Positions 35,400-44,305 of a stretch of 64,000 nt of DNA are shown piece by piece (position 1 is the first letter of the stretch; every line of letters begins with the position of its first letter). Under the pieces are notes generated by a model that worked only from the letters and a program-made list of their open reading frames with translations, searched no databases and had not been told where the DNA came from. The stretch is from NCBI GenBank assembly GCA_913775095.1, contig CAJYIW010000026.1, positions 62,001-126,000 on the forward strand, given 5' to 3'. A program made the translations under genes and the position numbers. The stretch is from an uncultured Siphonobacter sp. (lineage in GTDB: Bacteria; Bacteroidota; Bacteroidia; Cytophagales; Spirosomataceae).

Positions 35400-36191
35400 C
35401 TAGGTTAGAAAAATTTCACCCTTTAGATACACCACGGCTTCCCCCGAAATTTCTACCCGGTCACCAAGGGATTTTAACCATAATTCACCCCCACGCGGCG
35501 AAATCTGCCGGGCGAAGAATTCGGTTTTGTTCAGTCGGTTCGCCCAGTAAGGTACCAGAACGGTATGAGCCGATCCCGTTACGGGGTCTTCGTCTACGCC
35601 CACGGCAGGGCCAAAGAAGCGGCTGACAAAATCCGCATCACTACTGGGAGCCGTTACGATGATCCCCCGGGCGTTTACCGTTTTCAAAGCTTTAAAATCG
35701 GGGTTGAGCCGGGCTACGTCGGCCTCGTTTTCCAGCACAACCAGGTAATCATTGGTACGCCCTTTCAACACCTCTACGGGTGCAGTAACACCCAAATGTT
35801 CCAGCAGTTTTTCAGGAATACTTTCTTCGTAAGGAGCATTCGCCGGAAAGTTGAGCGTGAATCGGTTCCCTTCTTTTCGAACGGTCAAAAGGCCCGAATT
35901 GGAGTGAAAGCGAATTTCTTTTTCGGCGTACCCGAGGTGCTCGAAAAGTACCTTGGCGGTAGCCACCGTAGCGTGTCCGCACAAATCTACCTCCACCTCG
36001 GGCGTGAACCATTTCAATTCATAATCCACGCCGGTCTGCACAAAAAAGGCCGTCTCAGCCAGGTTGTTTTCAGCGGCAATGCGTATCATTTCTTCCTTAC
36101 TCAGCCAGTGATCCAGTGGAATAACGGCGGCAGGGTTGCCCTTGAAAAGGGTAGAAGTAAAGGCATCTACCTGATAAATGGAAAGAGTCAT
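35400..36191 (-). CDS. PhzF family isomerase-like protein
   Basis: This is a 263-residue PhzF-family protein with a diaminopimelate epimerase-like fold. The N-terminal YQVDAFTSTLFKGNPAAV and the catalytic Glu in NNLAETAFFV (about residue 46) are present, and CGHATVATA and DEDPVTGSAHTVL motifs follow, all typical. PhzF isomerises a phenazine precursor, but most family members have other unknown isomerase roles and no phenazine genes are nearby. It is monocistronic. Confidence 0.92.
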   Translation of the reverse strand: MTLSIYQVDAFTSTLFKGNPAAVIPLDHWLSKEEMIRIAAENNLAETAFFVQTGVDYELKWFTPEVEVDLCGHATVATAKVLFEHLGYAEKEIRFHSNSGLLTVRKEGNRFTLNFPANAPYEESIPEKLLEHLGVTAPVEVLKGRTNDYLVVLENEADVARLNPDFKALKTVNARGIIVTAPSSDADFVSRFFGPAVGVDEDPVTGSAHTVLVPYWANRLNKTEFFARQISPRGGELWLKSLGDRVEISGEAVVYLKGEIFLT

Positions 36192-36269
36192 GGATCGTAT
36201 GGAATAAGGAGCTAAGCTGCTAATTTGAGACTTCCTGCTGACTTTTAAAACGCTTTTCTAGAAACACCA

Positions 36270-38276
36270 TTACCACTGATACCGGATTTGCAGTTTGATA
36301 TCGGTCCGGTAAGGATACGGAATTTCGTCCAGACCTGAACCCACGGTAGGCTGATTGAACAACTGGGTCCGGGAAAGCCGGCACCAGCCGTCCAGATGTC
36401 TGAAGAAAGAATAGCGAACCAGGGCGTATATTCGCAGACCCTCGTCGGCATACGCAGGATTGGAAAAGGCGGATAGTACGTCGTCTTCGTAGACGTAAAT
36501 CCGGCTGTCGTAATCATTCGTATGAAAATAGGCCAGACGTCCCGTCAGGGTTACTTTCCAAAGTTTCATACGAACATCCTGAATCAGGGCAAATCCCTGC
36601 GAAGGGGCATGGTTTCGGTAACCGAAGCGGGCGTAATATGCCCGGCTGTTGAGAAAATAAATGGCACTGATACTACGGCTGTAGCCAGCCCAGGCTCCAC
36701 TTCTTTCCGTTTTCGTTACGAAAGAGGTTCTGGAAAGCCGGGAAGGAATATTTTTCTCCTTTTGTTCATGAAAAACCTGAACAGTCCAGGTTTTGGTTTT
36801 GTCCGGACGGTACGTACTTCGAAAAAGATACCCATATCCCTGCGAGGGCTGATCAACGAGGTATTTCAGGTACGGAAAACGGAAGTAATCCAGATAGCCC
36901 CCCAACTGCCAGCGTTTGTTCGGAGTGTATTTTATACCCGCCTACACACCGCTTTCATTGATGGGCCGGGAGTTTTCACTGAATGAATTACCGTGAAACG
37001 TATGAAAATTACGCTCATAATGTCTGAAGATGAGACTGGCATCCCAGCTCTTATTCAGGCTGCTCAGAACGCCGCTTACCAGGCCTAAGCCGCCGGAAGA
37101 GGAGCGGGCCAGTTCGCCAAATCCGTTTAGATTTCGCCATAGACAGGAGTAATTCAAAGCGATTAAGGCGTTCGTTCGGCCCGAAAACTCGTAGGCATTA
37201 TAGGCCCGGCTAGCCTTCTGCAGGGTTTTGTCATAATGGGTTTGCAGATAGGTAAGGCCCAGGCTTAATCGACTCGTCTGATACCGAAGATGTCCGCCGG
37301 CATCCTGCGTTTGCAGGCTGGCTTTGTCGCTGAGTTCAGTCGCCGTCCGGTGTAGTCCTGACGTTTGCAGGCTGCTAACGGTTTGTTCGTCGATGAGGTT
37401 TGCATCTCGTTTGATTCTGGAATAAAAACCCGTGATTTCCCAGCGGGGAGCGAGCTGAATTGTTGCCGCCAGACCGCGAAAAAAGCCGTATTCAGTACCT
37501 GAATGATAAGGCCGAATACCCAGCTGGCTGCGGCGAATGGTAAGCACCGGTTCTGAACCTTTTCCTAAATAAAACCCACCTGATAAAACCAGTCCCTGAC
37601 CGATCTGTAACTGGTAATCACCGAGGGAAAGATTTTTGAGCCGGCCCCGGTTTTGAATAGTGGCCTGAAACGAAAGAAAGTCTACTCCATAACTCCGCGT
37701 AGCGGGGTTCCAGTGGAAAGGCTCACCCGCGTCCTGTTTGGCGGTAAAACCCAGACTGAAGTTTCTGGCGGCGTAGCCTTTATACCGCATGAAGACCCGG
37801 TAAGGCTTGCCCAGGTAACGGGGATTTCCCCTGGCATCGGGAGTAAAGCCTTTGCGACGCTCCAGCGAGCGGTCGTAACGCAACAGGAAAGTGTGCCGGG
37901 GTTCGCCGGATAATCGCTGGGCATCTACGTAAACGAAGGCAAGCAACCGCTGAATGGTCAGACCGTCAAAATCAGGAATGGCCTGAAGCTCGTAGAGGGA
38001 AAGTAAAGGCCCGGCCTGTTCGCGGTAAAGAAAAAACTGCGTTAACTGATTTTCGGAAAGAATATAGACCCCTGAAAGTTCCTCCAGACTGACGGTATTG
38101 AGATTTAAAGGCTGTTGAAAAAGCGGATAGAGATTATCCAGGACTTCTTCAGAAACATGCTCCGACTGATTCGGTAATAACCGCTGCACAGGCGTACTCG
38201 GATCTACCTCGGGGCGGACAGGTTCCTAAGCACTGGCTATCAGGGGTAATAGCAAGAGAATCAATAAGCCTTTCAT
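36270..38276 (-). pseudogene. Helix-hairpin-helix (ComEA-like) outer-membrane protein gene with two in-frame TAG codons
   Basis: One continuous 669-codon frame is interrupted only by two TAG codons. Codon 17 (38228-38226) falls just after a perfect signal peptide (MKGLLILLLLPLIASA), where CAG (Gln) is expected. Codon 445 (36944-36942) follows NESGV and precedes AGIKYTPNK, where a Tyr codon is likely. The rest reads as an HhH domain (PLNLNTVSLEELSGVYILSE and ELQAIPDFDGLTI) followed by a long beta-rich OM-barrel-like region. No frameshift exists. Many neighbours end in TAG, so it is a true stop here. Alternatives are sequencing error or rare readthrough. Confidence 0.8.
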
Positions 38277-38351
38277 GGGTCGATGGAATGATCGACTAAT
38301 TTGAGTATTTTAACTTAAAACGGGATTAACTACTTATTTACTGGAAACGAA

Positions 38352-38379
38352 AAATGCCGGCGATGATTCGCCGGCATTT
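38352..38379. terminator. Hairpin terminator
   Basis: There is a 12-bp stem (AAATGCCGGCGA with TCGCCGGCATTT, 4-nt loop) just beyond the stop of the OmpA-family gene. Confidence 0.85.
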
Positions 38380-38400
38380 GTACGTAAGAGCTTGAATGCC

Positions 38401-40401
38401 TTAGTCCAGACTGGTAATCTTGAACTCCGTACGACGGTTGAGCTGGTGCTCTTCGTCGTTTTTGGCATTCTGAATGACTAACTGACGTTCTCCATAACCT
38501 TTTGCTGTAATCCGGTCAGGAGAAATGCCTTTTGAAATAATGTAGTTAACGGCTGATTCGGCCCGTTGCTGAGACAAGCGTTCGTTGTAGGCATTCGAAC
38601 CCTGAGCATCCGTATGCGAGCCTAACTCCAGCTTGATGTCAGGGTTATCCTGTAAAATGCGAACGACTTTGTCCAGCTCAATGGAAGCGTCAGCCCGAAT
38701 GTTGAATTTATCGAAATCGTAATAAATCGTTTCAATTTTAAAGGCTTTGGAAAGTTCGGTTCCCAGTTCTTTTTTGACCATGTCTACCGTAGCGTAGAGC
38801 GTCGTGTCGGTGATGGCTTTGGTAAGCCGTTCGGCTGGGATCGCTTTACCATCGGTTACGAAGAGTTCCTGTTTTTTCAGGTATTCACTTCTTTCCACCA
38901 CGATGTTGTAATCCCGACCGATGCGAATGGGGTAGACCCCAAACTTTCCGTCGGCATTGGTAATGGCCTCGCCAATGGTGATTTCGTTGTCATCCACCAC
39001 CATTACTTTGGCTCCGTCCAGGGGTTGCTGGGATTTAGCGTCAATAACGGTTCCGGCAATGAAGTAACGAACGGATTTACCGGGTTTGTTATCTGGATTC
39101 TTAGGATTCAGCGGCGGCTGCTGGGCCACCTGAACGGGCTCGTTGGAGGACTCAAAGTAATAGATATCGTCATCACCCTTGCCGCCTTCGCGGTTGGAGG
39201 CAAAGTACCCCCGGGTTGAGTCCGCCCAGACCAGACCAAAATCGTCGGCTTTGGAGTTGAAGGGCTGGCCCAAATTCTGCACCTGAATGACGCCCTCGTT
39301 ACGGGTAGCTTCGAATAAATCAAGTCCGCCAAAACCTGGGTGACCGTCGGAAGCGAAGTAGAGTTTTGCATCCGCAGACACGTAGGGGAAAACTTCATTA
39401 CCCGGCGTATTCAGCTCCCGGCCCATATTGGCCGGACGACCAAAGCGACCGGATTTGTCAATGTTTACCCGCCATAAATCCAGTCCGCCCGAACCGCCGG
39501 CCCGGTTAGAGCTAAAATACAACGTTCCACCGTCGGCTGAAAAAGCAGGAGAACCGTCCCAGGAAGCCGAATCGCTGAAGGCGAGTCGCTCGGGTTCTCC
39601 CCAGCCCGTGCCAGTGTTACGGCTGATGTATAAATCTACGTCTGCCGATGTGTTACCCTGGCCTTTGCTACGGCCGGTATTGCCCCGGGCAAAGACCATC
39701 ATTTTTCCATCGGTTGAAAATACGGGCGTGCCTTCATTCATGTTTTCACCAAAAATGTTCTGGCTGAAAAGCTCGGGTGTGCTGGTTTCGCTGGGAGAAG
39801 TTAACTTGGCTTTATAGAGCCCCAGCATGGGTTGCCCGTTGGCTTTATAGATGCGGTCTTTGCGGGAAGCAGTAAACACCAGCTCGTCCTGAACCAGTAC
39901 GGGAGCAAACTCGGACGAAGCGGAGTTAACGTTGGAAACGTTGGTGAGCTTGAAGGGACTTACCTTCTGACTAATGGAATCCAGCAGCGAGAGGTTTTCA
40001 AGTTCGCGGCGGGCCAGTGAAAGCAGCGTCCGGTTAACGCCCTTCACCTTGGTAAAGCCCTGTAACTGTTCGGAAGCCCCGGCGTAATTACCCTGAGCTT
40101 TCAGAGCGTAGCCGTAATAGAGCCGAAGCGTGGGCTCCTTACTGCCGGCTTCCAGGGCTTTCTGGTAATAATCAGCCGATTGATTGATGCGATTGGAGCG
40201 TCGGTAACTTTCGGCAATGTATAAATTGATTTTGGCGGGGTCCTGAGGAACCGCCTTCTGAAATTGCTTGATCGCTAATTCATATTCACCGTTTTCGTAG
40301 TGACTTTCGCCTTTCTTGAAAGCCTGCATGGCCGAATTACAGGCGACCAGGCCAATGCTCAAAAGCAGGAGAAATAGACGGGAAGTAGTAATCAACTTCA
40401 T
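38401..40401 (-). CDS. PorE-like TPR / beta-propeller / OmpA lipoprotein
   Basis: This is a 666-residue lipoprotein; ATG 40401 gives MKLITTSRLFLLLLSIGLVAC (lipobox LVAC). In order: TPR repeats (about 20-140, KKGESHYENGEYELAIKQF); a WD40-like PD40 propeller (about 160-420, with PVFSTDGKMMVFARG and PAFSADGGTLYFSSN); a carboxypeptidase-regulatory-like domain (about 440-520, DAKSQQPLDGAKVM); and a C-terminal OmpA peptidoglycan-binding domain (about 555-660, YYDFDKFNIRADASIELDKV, LGSHTDAQGSNAYNERLSQQRAESAVNYI). This order equals that described for PorE of the type IX secretion system, which links the machine to peptidoglycan. Function as PorE is inferred from architecture. Confidence 0.85.
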   Translation of the reverse strand: MKLITTSRLFLLLLSIGLVACNSAMQAFKKGESHYENGEYELAIKQFQKAVPQDPAKINLYIAESYRRSNRINQSADYYQKALEAGSKEPTLRLYYGYALKAQGNYAGASEQLQGFTKVKGVNRTLLSLARRELENLSLLDSISQKVSPFKLTNVSNVNSASSEFAPVLVQDELVFTASRKDRIYKANGQPMLGLYKAKLTSPSETSTPELFSQNIFGENMNEGTPVFSTDGKMMVFARGNTGRSKGQGNTSADVDLYISRNTGTGWGEPERLAFSDSASWDGSPAFSADGGTLYFSSNRAGGSGGLDLWRVNIDKSGRFGRPANMGRELNTPGNEVFPYVSADAKLYFASDGHPGFGGLDLFEATRNEGVIQVQNLGQPFNSKADDFGLVWADSTRGYFASNREGGKGDDDIYYFESSNEPVQVAQQPPLNPKNPDNKPGKSVRYFIAGTVIDAKSQQPLDGAKVMVVDDNEITIGEAITNADGKFGVYPIRIGRDYNIVVERSEYLKKQELFVTDGKAIPAERLTKAITDTTLYATVDMVKKELGTELSKAFKIETIYYDFDKFNIRADASIELDKVVRILQDNPDIKLELGSHTDAQGSNAYNERLSQQRAESAVNYIISKGISPDRITAKGYGERQLVIQNAKNDEEHQLNRRTEFKITSLD

Positions 40402-40594
40402 AGTGGCTGCGGTAGTTTGCGGGTTCAAGTTAGGTAAAATCCGACGATCAGTGGATATGGCTGAACGGAAGGCTTTTCTTCTTCAAAAAAAATACCGATT
40501 AAAATCAGGACACCCGGGAATGTTTCAGTACGTTTTTCGTTAGTAGAAACGGATAATTCCTGCTCAATCATCTAATGAAGCAAAGAATTTATTT

Positions 40595-40602
40595 TATCTT
40601 TG
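40595..40602 (+). promoter_or_regulatory. Promoter -7 element of the pseudouridine synthase gene
   Basis: TATCTTTG matches TAnnTTTG exactly, as at dnaA. Expected transcription start is about 40608, leaving a leader of about 225 nt. Confidence 0.55.
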
Positions 40603-40608
40603 CCGCCC

Positions 40609-40832
40609 CTATTTACTGATTTTGTTTAATTAATTAAAAATCAGTCAGTTACAGCAGGGATGTTGCAACACAAAGTTCTGGGCTTTCAGCAGTGGGCTGT
40701 CTGAGTCTATTTCCAGAGAATATAGCTATAAAAACGGCTGAAACCTGAGAAGGTTTTCGTTAGAAAAGGCTTTCGGGAAATATTCACAGGTAGGATCCTG
40801 AACCCAGGCTTGCTTTCAAATTTAACCATTCT
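40609..40832 (+). ncRNA. Long 5' leader with a hairpin near its start
   Basis: The mRNA leader opens with a 9-bp stem (ACTGATTTT 40615-40623 with AAAATCAGT 40637-40645, 13-nt loop). The remaining 180 nt contain GCTTTCAGC/GGCTGAAACC complementarity. It has no ORF. The downstream protein is an RNA-binding enzyme, so autoregulation is possible but not shown. Confidence 0.35.
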
Positions 40833-42467
40833 ATGGCACAGCAAGAGGAGTCTTCACGTAGACCCCGTAAAACCAATTCAGAAGGCCGCACTTTTTCAGG
40901 TAGCCGCCCCGAACGTCGTAACGACGAATCCCGTCCCCGCCGCAGTAGCGAAGGAGACTCCGAGAGCAGACCTCGCCGATCTTTCGATAAACCCGAACGT
41001 TCGTTTGATAAACCCCGCAGTGGGGGTCGTTCCTTCGACCGCTCCAGTGATCGCAACGCCGATTCCCGTTCTGAACGGCCTTTCTCCCGTGGCGAACGCA
41101 ACGCCGATTCCCCTCGGGGCGAGCGTAGTTTTGATAAACCACGCGGCGAACGCAATGCTGATGCCAAACCCGGTTTTTCCCGGAATGACCGTAACCCGGA
41201 TTCTTCCCGTGGCGAACGTTCATTTGACAAGCCCCGCAGCGGGGGTCGTTCCTTCGACCGCTCCAATGATCGCAATGCTGATTCTCCCCGGGGTGAGCGT
41301 AGTTTTGACAAGCCACGCGGCGAACGCAATGCTGATGCCAAACCCGGTTTTTCCCGGAATGATCGTAACCCGGATTCTTCCCGTGGTGAACGTTCGTTCG
41401 ATAAACCCCGCAGTGGCGGTCGTTCCTTCGACCGATCTACGGATCGTAACTCCGATTCCCGTCCCGACCGTCATTCTCCCCGGGGCGAGCGTTCGTCTGA
41501 CAAGCCTCGTGGCGAGCGTAATTTCGACGGGAAGTCCGAGCGTAGCTTTGACAAACCCCGCCGGGACGAAAGCAAAGATCGCGATGGTGGCCGCTATGGC
41601 AAGCGGGCCGATCAGGATCCTACCCGCAAAAAAGGTCGTTTCCAGCGTTCGGATGATGCAGCGAACATAAAAACACCTACCTACAATCTGGACAAGTACA
41701 AGGAAAACGCTCCTGAGAAAATCCGTAAAAAGATTGATAAAACGGAAAAAGAAGGCCGTGATACCACGCGTCTCAACCGTTACATTGCTCTGTCGGGCGT
41801 TTGTTCCCGCCGGGATGCCGATGCTTTGATTGAAGCCGGTGAAATTTCCGTCAACGGAAAAGTCGTCAAAGAACTCGGGTATCAGGTGAAAGCCGGAGAA
41901 GTGGTTCGGTACGGCCGCCGTACGCTCAATCCCGAGAAGATGGTGTACGTGTTGCTGAACAAACCGAAAGATTTCATCACGACGGTAGAAGACGACATGG
42001 ATCGTCGGACAGTGATGGAACTGGTGAAAGCTGCCGCGGGTGAGCGGATTTATCCCGTGGGTCGTCTGGATCGTAACACCACCGGGTTGTTACTGCTGAC
42101 CAATGACGGCGAGTTAGCCGAAAAGCTGACGCACCCTTCCAACCAGATTGAAAAAATCTATCAGGTAGAAATTAATAAACCCATTACGACGGAAGATTTT
42201 GAGGCCATTAAAAACGGCGTTGAGCTGGAAGATGGGTTCATTAAACCTGACGAAGTAAGCATCATTACGCCCGATGCTCAGGTCGTGGGCATTCGTATTC
42301 ACTCGGGTCGTAACCGGATTGTTCGCCGTATTTTCGAGAAATTTGGCTACGATGTAACCAAGCTGGACCGGACGGTAGTAGCAGGTCTGAATAAAAAAGA
42401 CTTACCCCGCGGACAGTGGCGGTATCTGACCGAGAAAGAAGTCATTCGACTGAAGTATCTGGTATAA
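40833..42467 (+). CDS. Pseudouridine synthase (RsuA/RluB family) with long Arg-rich repeat N-terminus
   Basis: This is a 544-residue protein. Residues 1 to about 305 are a disordered Arg/Asp/Ser/Gly-rich region built from tandem 58-residue repeats with SFDKPRSGGRSFDRS and GERNADAKPGFSRNDRNP. An S4 RNA-binding domain (about 311-370, RLNRYIALSGVCSRRDADALIEAGEI) and the catalytic domain follow; the catalytic Asp is D413 in GRLDRNTTGLLLLTND. It modifies a uridine in rRNA. Long RNA-binding tails are common in Bacteroidota members, and the tail may add RNA affinity or phase-separation behaviour (inference). Confidence 0.93.
   Translation: MAQQEESSRRPRKTNSEGRTFSGSRPERRNDESRPRRSSEGDSESRPRRSFDKPERSFDKPRSGGRSFDRSSDRNADSRSERPFSRGERNADSPRGERSFDKPRGERNADAKPGFSRNDRNPDSSRGERSFDKPRSGGRSFDRSNDRNADSPRGERSFDKPRGERNADAKPGFSRNDRNPDSSRGERSFDKPRSGGRSFDRSTDRNSDSRPDRHSPRGERSSDKPRGERNFDGKSERSFDKPRRDESKDRDGGRYGKRADQDPTRKKGRFQRSDDAANIKTPTYNLDKYKENAPEKIRKKIDKTEKEGRDTTRLNRYIALSGVCSRRDADALIEAGEISVNGKVVKELGYQVKAGEVVRYGRRTLNPEKMVYVLLNKPKDFITTVEDDMDRRTVMELVKAAAGERIYPVGRLDRNTTGLLLLTNDGELAEKLTHPSNQIEKIYQVEINKPITTEDFEAIKNGVELEDGFIKPDEVSIITPDAQVVGIRIHSGRNRIVRRIFEKFGYDVTKLDRTVVAGLNKKDLPRGQWRYLTEKEVIRLKYLV
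41035..41440 (+). repeat. Tandem 174-bp repeats inside the synthase gene
   Basis: The segment ACGCGGCGAACGCAATGC occurs at 41141 and 41315, and the CCCGTGG(C/T)GAACGTTC segment at about 41204 and 41378, giving a 174-bp (58-codon) period. A less perfect copy precedes (CCCCGCAGTGGGGGTCGTT near 41013). Repeats are in frame. Confidence 0.8.
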
Positions 42468-42472
42468 AAGGA

Positions 42473-42501
42473 AAGGGCGATTGAGGTATTCAATCGCCCT
42501 T
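42473..42501. terminator. Hairpin terminator between convergent genes
   Basis: There is a 12-bp stem (AAGGGCGATTGA with TCAATCGCCCTT) and a T-run. Confidence 0.88.
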
Positions 42502-42530
42502 TTTTATTTCGGTTACGCTAACGAATGACA

Positions 42531-42845
42531 TTAGATAAAGACTACTTCCCGAACCACCTCTTCGCCCATTTCCCGATTTAAAAGTTCAATCAGCTTGGTT
42601 TTGGCCAGGACCAATTCCTGCCGCAGGGGAGCTGAAATGATTTCTACGTAAAGTGTTCCTTCCTTGACGTACAGTCGGCCCGTCCGGCTGGCGATGGATC
42701 TTCCTACGAGTTTCTCCCAAAAGGCCACCAGGTACGTCTCGCTGTACTTGTTTTTGAGCTCATAAGTCCGGAGCATTTCATCAATGGCCGCTTTCAGGGT
42801 TGTGGTGCCCGGTTTTCGGGAATTATGCTCTCGGGTAATTGGCAT
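42531..42845 (-). CDS. DUF721 (DciA-like) protein
   Basis: This is a 104-residue protein from ATG 42845; a TTG at 42866 is excluded because it overlaps the -7 promoter element. It shows the DUF721 pattern: LKAAIDEMLRTYELKNKYSE, then VAFWEKLVGRSIASRTGRLYVKEGTLYVEI and LRQELVLAKTKLIELLN. The family includes DciA, a loader of the replicative helicase in many bacteria, but short Bacteroidota members have not been assigned by me. It has its own promoter. Confidence 0.85.
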   Translation of the reverse strand: MPITREHNSRKPGTTTLKAAIDEMLRTYELKNKYSETYLVAFWEKLVGRSIASRTGRLYVKEGTLYVEIISAPLRQELVLAKTKLIELLNREMGEEVVREVVFI

Positions 42846-42863
42846 GTAGATGGTGTTTGGGGG

Positions 42864-42895
42864 CAAAGGTACGTTTGGGAAGAAGGGAAATCAAA
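42864..42895 (-). promoter_or_regulatory. Promoter of the DUF721 gene
   Basis: On the minus strand TTTG (42895-42892) is followed after 20 bp by TACCTTTG (42871-42864), an excellent consensus match. It decides the start codon, ATG 42845. Confidence 0.72.
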
Positions 42896-43023
42896 AAATT
42901 CAGTTTAAAGATTCCGGCGGGTATGTTTAAATTCCGGCGTTCTCTTTTATTTTGCTCATTCATAACCCGCAACTAATTTCCTCCGGACCTTACGATCGCT
43001 AGTCACAACTTAACAGAGTTATT

Positions 43024-43031
43024 TATATTTG
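43024..43031 (+). promoter_or_regulatory. Promoter -7 element of the glycosyltransferase gene
   Basis: TATATTTG matches TAnnTTTG, 37 bp before the start codon. No clear -33 box is present. Confidence 0.5.
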
Positions 43032-43067
43032 TTAGTTTAGCGGAAGTTTTAAGGGGGTTTATACTCA

Positions 43068-44291
43068 ATGATTTCTAAGAAGGTCGTTTACGTTTATCAG
43101 TTTTTCAGAACTCCGGAGGAGGGCGGCATCATCCGTTCCTATTACCTGTCGAAGGCTCTGCTGGAGGCGGGATACGCAGTAGAAGTCATTACCAGCCACA
43201 ATGAAAAGAGCTACCAGCGAAAGCAAATCGAAGGCCTTACGGTTCATTACCTGCCTTTGCACTATGAACAGCGATACGGCACCGTTCGTCGCCTGTACGT
43301 GTACCTGGCTTTCGTAATCAAGGCTATTTTCTGTGCTCTGAAGATTAAAAACGTCGATCGCTGTTACATTGCCTCCGTCCCCCTGAGTGTGGGGTTCATT
43401 GGTCTGGCCATGAAGTGGCTCCGGGGCGTTCCTTATTATTTTGAAGTGGGCGATCTCTGGCCCCGCACGCCCATTGAAATGGGGTACTTCAGGCATCGCT
43501 GGATTCAAAAAATCCTGTACGGAATCGAGCATTTGTTTTACCAGAATGCCGAAAAGATCGTTGGACTTTCGCCGGCCATACAGGCTGATATTCAGGCGAG
43601 AACCGAGCGTCCGGTAGCCTATATTTCCAACATCGCCGATTGTAGGTTTTACCAGCCCCGTTCAAAAGATCCCGTCCTGCAAGGCCGCTATCATACCGAA
43701 GGCAAAACCGTCATTACCTATTTCGGATCCCTCGGAAAAGTAGTGGCTTTGGATGTACTGCTGGATATTGCCCGCCTGGGCAGCTCCCGCAGCGACTTGC
43801 AGTTTCTGATTGTGGGAACGGGTTCGGAGCTGGCCCATCTCCGGCAAAAAGCCGTGGGTCTGGAGAATGTAACCTTCGTAGGACACGTCAATAAAGGGCA
43901 GCTTCGGGAAATTCTTACCATCACGGATGTGGCGTATCTGTCCTATCTGGATGTACCGGCCTTACGGACCAATTCTCCCAATAAGCTCTTCGAAGCCCTG
44001 GCCGCCGGAAAGCTTTGCGTGATGAATATTCGCGGCTGGCACTGCGAGATGATCGAGCGGGAGGGATGCGGTTTTTACGCCGATCAGCAAAATCCTCAGG
44101 AATTTTACGAAAAGCTGGAATGGTACCTTCAGCAGCCTCAGCGTCTGCTTGAAGCGGGCCTGAATGCCCGCCATCTGGCCGAAACTCAGTTTTCAAGGGA
44201 AAAATTGGGAGCGGATTTCGTAGCTTTGTTCGACGTTGAACAGCCCTTCCGGTCCGTAAACGCTTCGTTAGTCAACTCCTCAACCGATTAG
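43068..44291 (+). CDS. Glycosyltransferase family 4 (WbuB-like)
   Basis: This is a 407-residue GT-B fold glycosyltransferase. The N-terminal acceptor domain starts VVYVYQFFRTPEEGGIIRSYYLSKAL, with YYFEVGDLWPRTPIEMG. The C-terminal donor domain shows VITYFGSLGKVVALDVLLDIA, FLIVGTGSEL and the GT4 Glu region NSPNKLFEALAAGK. It probably adds a sugar to a lipid-linked glycan of the cell surface. The downstream kinase gene overlaps its stop or lies 14 bp away, suggesting an operon. Confidence 0.9.
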   Translation: MISKKVVYVYQFFRTPEEGGIIRSYYLSKALLEAGYAVEVITSHNEKSYQRKQIEGLTVHYLPLHYEQRYGTVRRLYVYLAFVIKAIFCALKIKNVDRCYIASVPLSVGFIGLAMKWLRGVPYYFEVGDLWPRTPIEMGYFRHRWIQKILYGIEHLFYQNAEKIVGLSPAIQADIQARTERPVAYISNIADCRFYQPRSKDPVLQGRYHTEGKTVITYFGSLGKVVALDVLLDIARLGSSRSDLQFLIVGTGSELAHLRQKAVGLENVTFVGHVNKGQLREILTITDVAYLSYLDVPALRTNSPNKLFEALAAGKLCVMNIRGWHCEMIEREGCGFYADQQNPQEFYEKLEWYLQQPQRLLEAGLNARHLAETQFSREKLGADFVALFDVEQPFRSVNASLVNSSTD

Positions 44292-44305
44292 TGTTTTCCT
44301 CTCTG

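Noticed and set aside
35565-36215. 216-codon plus-strand ORF opposite the PhzF gene
   Set aside because: It is entirely antisense to a well-supported PhzF coding sequence and shows no family features.
36270-36905. Separate gene for the C-terminal fragment of the HhH protein
   Set aside because: Its start would be TTG inside the barrel and it is in the same frame as the upstream part, so it is the tail of one broken gene.
40784-41341. 185-codon minus-strand ORF with repeated LRSPRG
   Set aside because: It is antisense to the same repeats and lacks a promoter or family match.
41011-41440. Repeat array considered as CRISPR
   Set aside because: Repeats are contiguous, in frame and coding, without spacers.
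40810-41670. 286-codon alternative frame over the repeat region
   Set aside because: It is a shadow of the Arg-rich repeats in the pseudouridine synthase frame; its own repeats only mirror the DNA repeats.
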